Assembly (NCBI GenBank): GCA_943325425.2
Contig: CALPPJ020000071.1
Location: 1 to 6,717 of the forward strand
Length of the DNA stretch: 6,717 nucleotides
From: Bifidobacterium breve
GTDB lineage: Bacteria; Actinomycetota; Acidimicrobiia; Acidimicrobiales; Ilumatobacteraceae
Direction of reading: 5' to 3'
Shown: positions 1 through 4,617 of the stretch, piece by piece
How the letters are laid out: every line of letters begins with the position of its first letter
Position numbering within the stretch: position 1 is the stretch's first letter
Made by a program: the position numbers and the translations under genes
The notes under the pieces: model-generated
Seen by the model: the letters and a program-made list of their open reading frames with translations, nothing else
What the model was told of the DNA's origin: nothing
Database searches by the model: none

Positions 1-138
1 AATGCGCGGCAGTGCCTCGGCAGCCAAACCTGCTTCACCGACTACCTTGACCTCGCCGCTGGCCTCCAGCAAAGAACGCACACCTTGTCGCACGACTTCA
101 TGGTCGTCAAGCAGGAACACGGGAACGGGCGTTGTCAT
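1..138 (-). CDS. DevR/DosR-like response regulator, N-terminal receiver fragment (cut by window edge)
   Basis: The first 46 residues of a response regulator are visible; the rest of the receiver and the expected LuxR-type DNA-binding domain lie beyond the left edge. The translation begins MTTPVPVFLLDDHEVVRQGV and continues to a VVGEAG motif. The acidic pair D11/D12 (metal binding in receivers) is present; the phospho-acceptor Asp is outside the window. The pattern V-F-L-x-D-D-H-E-V-V-R-x-G, then LL, then VVGEAG is typical of NarL/FixJ regulators and close to mycobacterial DevR/DosR as I remember it. It diverges from a HisKA_3 kinase, the usual partner of this class. The start is the ATG at 138-136: no good Shine-Dalgarno sequence is near it, but a -10-like CAGACT ends six bases upstream, so the mRNA may be leaderless. 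The receiver family is secure; the DosR assignment is inference, helped by the operators at 174 and 1333. Confidence 0.88.
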   Translation of the reverse strand, partial: MTTPVPVFLLDDHEVVRQGVRSLLEASGEVKVVGEAGLAAEALPRI

Positions 139-144
139 ACGGCA

Positions 145-150
145 AGTCTG
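145..150 (-). promoter_or_regulatory. Candidate -10 element of the response regulator gene
   Basis: On the minus strand the hexamer CAGACT (one change from TAnnnT) lies six bases before the ATG at 138, so transcription would start on the A of the start codon. The DosR-like box centred at 180.5 would then sit at about -42.5, a standard activator position. This is a short motif and is supported mainly by that spacing. Confidence 0.3.
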
Positions 151-173
151 CCCGAAATCCTTTCCGTGAATCA

Positions 174-187
174 GGGACCATAGTCAC
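174..187. promoter_or_regulatory. DosR/DevR-like operator in the divergent regulator/kinase gap
   Basis: GGGACCATAGTCAC matches the core of the mycobacterial DosR operator (GGGACTWWAGTCCC) at 12 of 14 positions, with both half-sites and the AT centre recognisable. It lies 36 bases upstream of the response regulator ATG and 75 bases upstream of the kinase GTG. Placed so, it could mediate autoregulation of the regulator and possibly of the kinase. It is weaker than the box at 1333, with two departures in the core, so chance cannot be excluded from one copy alone. The second, better copy in the only other gap near this two-component pair makes it more credible. Confidence 0.5.
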
Positions 188-237
188 AACATTTGTCATC
201 GCTGATTCATTTTCCCAAATGAGGTCAATTCTCAGCA

Positions 238-243
238 TACGAT
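238..243 (+). promoter_or_regulatory. Candidate -10 element of the kinase gene
   Basis: TACGAT fits the TAnnnT pattern, and the predicted start would be near base 250, leaving a 5' leader of about 13 bases that contains the GGAG ribosome site. No convincing -35 hexamer is visible 16-18 bases upstream, which would suit an activated promoter. Base 250 is also the A of an out-of-frame ATG. Confidence 0.35.
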
Positions 244-251
244 TGAGCAAT

Positions 252-255
252 GGAG
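252..255 (+). promoter_or_regulatory. Ribosome binding site that selects the GTG start of the kinase
   Basis: GGAG lies seven bases before the GTG at 263-265, a good spacing. The nearby ATG at 250-252 is in another frame and stops at 288, so the GTG is the best initiator for the kinase frame. Confidence 0.6.
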
Positions 256-262
256 ACTCAGC

Positions 263-1309
263 GTGGCTACCGAGCACCCTTTGCCTGAAGTGCTTACCGA
301 CGCGATCTTGCGTCAAGCAGTCGTACACAGCCCGGACGGACTCTTACTTTGCGATCATGACGGAACAATTCGCTTCGTCAATGACGCACTTTGTGAGATG
401 ACTGGCTATGCGTCTCTTCAGTTAGTGGGTCAACGCGTTGAGATGCTGGTTCCTGTGATTGAACGCGGCACTCATGTTCGGCGCCGTGAGGGATATATCG
501 AATCACCACATTCACGACCAATGGGTCGTGGACTCACCTTGGCTGCAGTTCGCTCTGACGGAACCGAAGTTGCTGTCGAAATTAGTTTGTCTCCAGTTTC
601 TTCCCCAATGGGCGCAATGACGATCGCCTCAATCCGCGATATCACTGATCGCCTAGCCGATGCCGAACGTTTGCGTGCAACCCGCGAAATGCTCACCTTG
701 TCAAGCGAACGCGAACGAATTGCTCGCGACTTACACGACACCGTTTTGCAAAGACTTTTCGGACTTGGACTTGAACTTCAAGCACTGGCAATGAAGCAAT
801 CCGGTTTGCCAGATAGCGATTCGACAGTTGCACGTCTCGAAACATCTGTTGATGAGATCGACCACATCATCAAAGAAATTCGTACCAGCGTGTTCACATT
901 GGGAGCGGCCCGTCGCGAAGGTTCGCTCGGTCAAGAAATTGGTGACGTTCTTGCGCAGTCTGCCCGGGTCCTTGGTTTCTCGCCTCGCTTGCGTATCGAA
1001 GGAGCGCTCGAGCACATGATCTCTGGACCTTTACGTATAGATCTCACTGCATCACTGCGCGAAGCCCTCGGCAACGTCGCCCGCCATTCACAGGCCACAG
1101 TGGTGTCCGTTGAATTAGTTGTACAGGATTACACCTTGACCATGCGGGTCATTGATAACGGCATCGGCATCCCCCAAGATGCTCAATCAAGTCCCGGAAA
1201 CGGTTTACGCAATCTCAGCACGCGCGCCGAGACGCACGGTGGAAGTTGCACATTAGTTCCTCTCGAAGCTGGCGGAACTTTGGTCGAATGGATCGTGCCC
1301 GTCGTTTAA
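263..1309 (+). CDS. Cytosolic PAS-domain sensor histidine kinase, HisKA_3 (DevS/NarX-like) type
   Basis: This 348-residue protein has no membrane segment or signal peptide, so it should sense inside the cell. Residues about 13-135 form a PAS domain (DHDGTIRFVNDALCEMTGY at 31-49; RSDGTEVAVEISLSP at 97-111), ending in the usual IRDITDR linker. Residues about 145-215 are the HisKA_3 dimerisation region with ERERIARDLHD; the predicted phospho-accepting histidine is H158. Residues about 255-348 are the ATPase domain: N-box around N271 (REALGNVARHS), DNGIGIP at 298-304 and GNGL at 312-315. Every motif needed for autophosphorylation is present. Kinases of this class phosphorylate NarL/DevR-type regulators, and one lies divergently 124 bases away. 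DevS and DosT sense through haem-GAF domains; this protein has a single PAS domain, and at the position of the FixL haem-ligand histidine I see arginine (R75), so its signal is unknown. The start is GTG at 263, preceded by GGAG. Confidence 0.93.
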   Translation: MATEHPLPEVLTDAILRQAVVHSPDGLLLCDHDGTIRFVNDALCEMTGYASLQLVGQRVEMLVPVIERGTHVRRREGYIESPHSRPMGRGLTLAAVRSDGTEVAVEISLSPVSSPMGAMTIASIRDITDRLADAERLRATREMLTLSSERERIARDLHDTVLQRLFGLGLELQALAMKQSGLPDSDSTVARLETSVDEIDHIIKEIRTSVFTLGAARREGSLGQEIGDVLAQSARVLGFSPRLRIEGALEHMISGPLRIDLTASLREALGNVARHSQATVVSVELVVQDYTLTMRVIDNGIGIPQDAQSSPGNGLRNLSTRAETHGGSCTLVPLEAGGTLVEWIVPVV

Positions 1310-1332
1310 GCCTGGTCACTAGTTCCACAGTT

Positions 1333-1346
1333 GGGACTTAGGTCCC
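1333..1346. promoter_or_regulatory. DosR/DevR-like operator upstream of the multicopper oxidase
   Basis: GGGACTTAGGTCCC matches the mycobacterial DosR core GGGACTWWAGTCCC at 13 of 14 positions; only the ninth base differs (G for A). GGGAC and GTCCC form a perfect inverted repeat around a four-base centre. Its centre, 1339.5, is about 45 bases upstream of the predicted transcript start near 1384-1385, where a class II activator would bind beside -35. A DevR-like regulator and DevS-like kinase are encoded one gene away. The motif is seen directly; binding by the neighbouring regulator is inferred. Confidence 0.65.
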
Positions 1347-1356
1347 TAGAGGACCT
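1340..1356. repeat. Second inverted repeat overlapping the DosR-like box
   Basis: AGGTCC (1340-1345) and GGACCT (1351-1356) form a perfect six-base inverted repeat with a five-base centre. It shares its left arm with the right half of the box at 1333-1346, giving three alternating half-sites in 24 bases. It may be a second, lower-affinity regulator site or a competing binding mode. As a hairpin it would be short and has no T-run after it, so a terminator for the kinase gene is less likely. Confidence 0.5.
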
Positions 1357-1371
1357 ATCTGTTATCCCTGC

Positions 1372-1377
1372 GAACCT
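1372..1377 (+). promoter_or_regulatory. Candidate -10 element of the oxidase gene
   Basis: GAACCT is a poor TAnnnT match, but its distance from the DosR-like box (centre to first base 32.5) resembles that of CAGACT from the box at 174 (30.5). The predicted start is near 1384-1385. Alternatives closer to the box, TATCTG (1356-1361) and GTTATC (1361-1366), would put the box too close to the start for ordinary activation. Confidence 0.25.
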
Positions 1378-1393
1378 TGTTGAAATGACGAGC

Positions 1394-1400
1394 AAGGTGG
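1394..1400 (+). promoter_or_regulatory. Ribosome binding site of the oxidase gene
   Basis: AAGGTGG ends four bases before the ATG at 1405, with the AAGG part seven bases away. This supports that ATG as the true start, which also gives a proper N-terminal membrane anchor. Confidence 0.55.
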
Positions 1401-1404
1401 TCTC

Positions 1405-2760
1405 ATGAATAGAGATGATCGTTCCGTACTGATGTGGGGCTCTTTTGGCGTGGCAATTGCGGCGCTATTTGTGGCCATAGCAAGCATGACTGGCTTAGGT
1501 GACTCGAGCGCATCAAGTTCGTCCGATTCAGGAACAGGCCCAACCGTTGTTGACGTTCAGCTTTCTGAATTTGCGATTACTCCTGCTGCGATTGTTGTTC
1601 CTCCGGGAGCAGTGTCGTTGCGCATCACTAACAACGGCACCATGGTGCACAACTTCTCAATACCGAACTTGGGGAAAAAGACCGCTGATATCAATCCGGG
1701 TGAATCTGAAACCCTCGACCTCGGAACTCTTTCCGAAGGCGCCATGGATGTCTTGTGCGAAATTGCCGGACACGCTGGCTCTGGAATGGTCGGCACTCTC
1801 ACGGTGACGTCTGGATCTGCGCCGACTGATCCTGGTGCAACCGACACTGGCCTGCATGGATTTGCTAATTGGCAAGAAATGGACCAAGGCATGGAGGTAC
1901 GTGCCAAGGCTTTCCCCGCCGCGACTATGGGCGAAAAAGGCGGTCAACTTTTTGAGCCGATCATCGAAGCCGATGGCACCAAGGTCTTTAACATCACGGT
2001 CAAAGAGGTTGATTGGGAGGTAGAACCAGGCAAGATCGTCAAAGCAATGACGTACAACGGCACGGTTCCCGGCCCAGAAATTCATGTGAATGTCGGCGAC
2101 AAAGTGCGAATTGTTGTCACTAATGAACTCCGTGAGTCAACTTCAGTTCACTTCCACGGAATTCGAGTTCCGAACAAGTACGACGGAGTTGATCCATACA
2201 CCCAAAAGCCAATCATGCCAGGCGAAACATTCACCTACGAGTGGACCACCGTTGAGCCTGCGGTTGGCATCTATCACTCACACCACGATGCTCAGGTGCA
2301 AATTCCTGATGGATTGTTCGGAGCGTTCATGGTGGGCGAAATGCCCATTCCCGATGTGTTGAAGGAAAAGGGTTACACCCAAGTTGACAAAGAAGTGACG
2401 ATGACCTTGAACGACTCGGGCACAATTGGCTTGTCACTCAATGGAAAGTCCTTCCCCGCAACCGAGCCATACACCATGCGCCTTGGGCAAGTCATGATGG
2501 TCCACTATCAAAACGAAGGTCTCATGGGCCACCCGATGCACATGCATCAACCGGTTGGTTGGATCATCGCTAAGGACGGCGTGCCATTGCTTGTGCCGCA
2601 ACCTGCCGACACCATTTGGGTCGCACCGGGAGAGCGCTACACCGTGCTGTACAAAGCAACCGATCCAGGCGTGTGGGCATGGCACTGTCACATTTTGAGT
2701 CACGCTGAAGGCCCGCAAGGCATGTTCGGTATGGTCACGGCGCTGATCATCACGCCATAA
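1405..2760 (+). CDS. Membrane-anchored two-domain multicopper oxidase with fused N-terminal cupredoxin domain
   Basis: A 451-residue copper protein. Residues 8-30 are a hydrophobic anchor (no lipobox Cys, no twin Arg), followed by a Ser/Gly-rich linker (about 31-46), so the rest should lie outside the membrane. Residues about 48-136 are a plastocyanin-like domain with a likely type 1 copper site H82, C118, H123, M128. Residues about 190-451 hold two cupredoxin domains with all four multicopper-oxidase motifs: HFHG (249-252), HSHH (291-294), HPMHMH (376-381) and HCHILSH (427-433), giving ten histidines and C428 for one type 1 and one trinuclear copper centre. The type 1 Cys is only in the second oxidase domain, as in type B two-domain laccases. 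Family members oxidise phenols, metals or other donors and reduce O2 to water; the donor here cannot be told. The N-terminal domain probably passes electrons to or from the oxidase core. M440 is six residues beyond H433 where classical laccases have four, so the axial ligand is uncertain. The promoter carries a DosR-like operator. Confidence 0.92.
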   Translation: MNRDDRSVLMWGSFGVAIAALFVAIASMTGLGDSSASSSSDSGTGPTVVDVQLSEFAITPAAIVVPPGAVSLRITNNGTMVHNFSIPNLGKKTADINPGESETLDLGTLSEGAMDVLCEIAGHAGSGMVGTLTVTSGSAPTDPGATDTGLHGFANWQEMDQGMEVRAKAFPAATMGEKGGQLFEPIIEADGTKVFNITVKEVDWEVEPGKIVKAMTYNGTVPGPEIHVNVGDKVRIVVTNELRESTSVHFHGIRVPNKYDGVDPYTQKPIMPGETFTYEWTTVEPAVGIYHSHHDAQVQIPDGLFGAFMVGEMPIPDVLKEKGYTQVDKEVTMTLNDSGTIGLSLNGKSFPATEPYTMRLGQVMMVHYQNEGLMGHPMHMHQPVGWIIAKDGVPLLVPQPADTIWVAPGERYTVLYKATDPGVWAWHCHILSHAEGPQGMFGMVTALIITP

Positions 2761-2767
2761 GAATTCA

Positions 2768-2793
2768 GAAAGTGGCAGTGAACCGCCACTTTC
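2768..2793 (+). terminator. Nine-base-pair hairpin after the oxidase gene: terminator or TetR operator
   Basis: GAAAGTGGC (2768-2776) and GCCACTTTC (2785-2793) pair perfectly around an eight-base loop, starting seven bases after the oxidase stop codon. No T-run follows, so it would be a non-canonical terminator. It also spans the expected -35 region of the TetR gene, and a palindrome of this size next to a TetR gene is a natural operator for autorepression. Both roles are possible. Confidence 0.55.
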
Positions 2794-2796
2794 ACC

Positions 2797-2802
2797 TAGT
2801 CT
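2797..2802 (+). promoter_or_regulatory. Candidate -10 element of the TetR gene, implying a leaderless mRNA
   Basis: TAGTCT fits TAnnnT and ends six bases before the ATG at 2809, so transcription would begin on the start codon. No Shine-Dalgarno sequence lies upstream of that ATG, which agrees with leaderless translation, common in actinobacteria. Confidence 0.45.
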
Positions 2803-2808
2803 CATTCC

Positions 2809-3414
2809 ATGTCTTCTGCTTCAAGTGCCGCCACCACCATCTCGCTTGACGGGCGTCGCGAACGCGGTGCTCGCAACAAAGAGGCTGTGGTTTCAGCGCT
2901 CCTCGAACTCTACGGTCAAGGCGAGGTTCAGCCACCAGCCGCCCGCATCGCCGAAATGGCGGGTGTTTCTGAACGTTCGGTATTCCGCTATTTCGACGAT
3001 ATGGAAGACCTTGCAAGTTGCGCTATTGCTGTGCAATGGGATCGAATTCGCGATTTATACGAGACTCTCGATAGTTCTGGCGATCTCACAACGAGAATTA
3101 ACTCCATCGTTGACCACCGACTGAAGTTGTACGACAAAGTCGGCAGTGTCATGCGTGTTGCCGTTGTCGCAGCATCCAAGTCTCAGGTTGTTGCCATGGC
3201 AGTTAAGGAACGGCGACAAATGATGGGTCAACGTGCCTTGCAACAGTTTGAAAATGAATTGAAGTCAACGAGCGATGTTGAAAACAAGGGACGAATTCTT
3301 GATTACACGCTGTCACTTGAAAATATCATCTACCTCAAAGAAGCACTCGGACTTTCGCACAGCAAAGTTCGCGAGACATTGACCGCATCAATTAAGTCAC
3401 TCTTTAGCAGTTGA
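2809..3414 (+). CDS. TetR/AcrR-family transcriptional regulator
   Basis: A 201-residue protein of typical TetR length. Residues about 19-67 form the N-terminal DNA-binding domain: R-x-x-N-K at 22-24, a first helix with EAVVSALLELYGQG, then the helix-turn-helix PAARIAEMAGVSERSVFRYF (43-62) followed by DDMEDL. Residues about 75-200 are helical and would form the dimerisation and ligand-binding part, which is not conserved enough to predict a ligand. It lies 48 bases downstream of the copper oxidase on the same strand, separated by a hairpin, and seems to have its own promoter. It might regulate itself, the oxidase or genes outside the window; nothing here decides which. No copper-binding motif of the CsoR or CueR kind is present. 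The start is the only suitable ATG, with no ribosome site but a -10 element at leaderless spacing. Confidence 0.9.
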   Translation: MSSASSAATTISLDGRRERGARNKEAVVSALLELYGQGEVQPPAARIAEMAGVSERSVFRYFDDMEDLASCAIAVQWDRIRDLYETLDSSGDLTTRINSIVDHRLKLYDKVGSVMRVAVVAASKSQVVAMAVKERRQMMGQRALQQFENELKSTSDVENKGRILDYTLSLENIIYLKEALGLSHSKVRETLTASIKSLFSS

Positions 3415-3429
3415 TTGACAAGAACTGAC

Positions 3430-4617
3430 TTACGACAGATATTCAAACTTACGTCGCCAATCGTCAAGAGCAACATCGAGTTGAACTGGGGCGACGGGTG
3501 GCGAAATGAGATAGCCCTGAGCCGCATCACAGCCCAGATCGCGCACCATACGGAATTGATCAACTGATTCGACACCTTCAGCGACCACCTGAAGTTGTAG
3601 TGAGTGACCGACATCAATTCCAGAACGCACCATCGGGTCGGGTTCAGCCGCATTGATATCAAGACGATTGACCATGGCACGGTCAATTTTCAATTCAGTA
3701 AACGGTGCAACCAAAAGTCGTTCATAATTGCTCGTACCGGTTCCGAAGTCGTCCACCGACAATTTGAAACCCGCGATACGTAAGCGAGTCAAGATTGATA
3801 GGGCTGGTGCAACATCAGTGATTGGCGCAGTTTCAGTAACCTCAAATGTCCATCGTTCGGCCGGCGCTGCTTCAAGCAAAATCTTCTGAGCCCGACGCGG
3901 CAACTCTTCGTCATCTAGATCAAGAACCGAGATATTGATTGAAATATCAGGCATTGAGGCGAGCGCTCGATAACGCTTGCGATCACGCGCCGCCATAGAC
4001 ATCACGATGTCAAGCAGTTCACCTGTTCGACCTTCTTGCTCAATCAGTGCGACAAAGATTGCTGGCGACACATCACCATGTTCAGGGTGACGCCAACGAA
4101 CCAATGCCTCAACTCCCAATGCTTCTCCACTACGGGTAGAAACCTTGGGCTGATATGCCAATTGCAAGAAATCTGGTTGCAATAACAAGTTCGCATCAAT
4201 GATGACCTTCGGACCTGTCGGGTCAACACCTAATTCAGAAACCTGTGACAGTTCAAGCATCGCTGTTTTGAGAACATCTAATGAGAAAGGTTTCGCAAAA
4301 GTTCCGAGCACTCGCAATTTGTGCATTTCTGCAATGCGACCTGCCGTATCCAACAATGATTGGTCGGCACCACTCACCAAGATCACTGGCATTCCCCGAT
4401 GTGTGGCACCAAGTTTGCTCATGACTTCAATGCCGTCCATCTCACCAAGTGAAAGATCCAGTACAACCAGATTAAAACGCCCGACTATTGCGGTCTCAAT
4501 CTCACTTGGGCTACTAGCCGACGTCGCATCGAACCCTGCAGACTCAGCGACTGCGACAATCAATTCACAAATTGCTTCTTCGTCATCGATGACAAGAACT
4601 TTTGGCGTATCACTCAT
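3430..4617 (-). CDS. REC-EAL response regulator, predicted c-di-GMP phosphodiesterase (RocR-like)
   Basis: A 395-residue cytosolic protein, near the length of Pseudomonas RocR (392 residues as I recall). Residues 5-122 are a receiver: D11/D12, phospho-acceptor D54 (VVLDLSLGEMDG), S82 and K109. Residues about 143-385 are an EAL domain that should hydrolyse c-di-GMP to pGpG. The catalytic set looks intact: E170 in EALVRW, N228 (SINIS), E259 and E262 (FEVTET), D289/D290 (DDFGTG), K310 (ELKID), E347 (VAEGVE) and Q367 (QGYL). These keep nearly the same spacing as the RocR active site (offset five or six residues). There is no GGDEF domain, so it should only degrade c-di-GMP, with phosphorylation of D54 as the likely switch. 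Its ATG overlaps the stop codon of the upstream hybrid kinase (ATGA), and the only purine-rich site (GAGGG) is 12 bases away, so translation is probably coupled and the kinase is its likely partner. Confidence 0.94.
   Translation of the reverse strand: MSDTPKVLVIDDEEAICELIVAVAESAGFDATSASSPSEIETAIVGRFNLVVLDLSLGEMDGIEVMSKLGATHRGMPVILVSGADQSLLDTAGRIAEMHKLRVLGTFAKPFSLDVLKTAMLELSQVSELGVDPTGPKVIIDANLLLQPDFLQLAYQPKVSTRSGEALGVEALVRWRHPEHGDVSPAIFVALIEQEGRTGELLDIVMSMAARDRKRYRALASMPDISINISVLDLDDEELPRRAQKILLEAAPAERWTFEVTETAPITDVAPALSILTRLRIAGFKLSVDDFGTGTSNYERLLVAPFTELKIDRAMVNRLDINAAEPDPMVRSGIDVGHSLQLQVVAEGVESVDQFRMVRDLGCDAAQGYLISPPVAPVQLDVALDDWRRKFEYLS
4614..4617 (-). other. ATGA stop/start overlap coupling hybrid kinase and phosphodiesterase
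   Basis: The kinase stop TGA and the phosphodiesterase start ATG share four bases. This indicates one operon with coupled translation, and suggests a fixed ratio of the two products. Confidence 0.9.

Noticed and set aside
190..221. CATTTG/CAAATG inverted repeat with a 20-base spacer in the divergent gap
   Set aside because: Six-base arms this far apart are expected by chance, and no known regulator pattern fits.
231..262. CTCAGC direct repeat (231-236 and 257-262) before the kinase start
   Set aside because: Only two six-base copies, one overlapping the start context; too little to support a function.
410..580. FixL-like haem-binding PAS domain
   Set aside because: The segment aligns loosely with FixL (LVGQ, ML-P, GYI), but the haem-ligand His position is R75. 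The PRPMG-like stretch fits the common non-haem PAS family of actinobacterial kinases.
1340..1356. Rho-independent terminator of the kinase gene
   Set aside because: The stem is only six pairs, no T-run follows, and the sequence is better explained as overlapping operator half-sites.
1657..2085. 142-codon open frame on the minus strand inside the oxidase gene
   Set aside because: It has no recognisable domain and lies wholly antisense to a gene whose copper motifs prove the plus-strand reading.
1405..2760. Copper nitrite reductase (nirK) for the copper protein
   Set aside because: NirK has its type 1 Cys in the first core domain and lacks a trinuclear centre. Here the first oxidase domain has HSHH without Cys, and all four laccase motifs are present, with the Cys in the last one.
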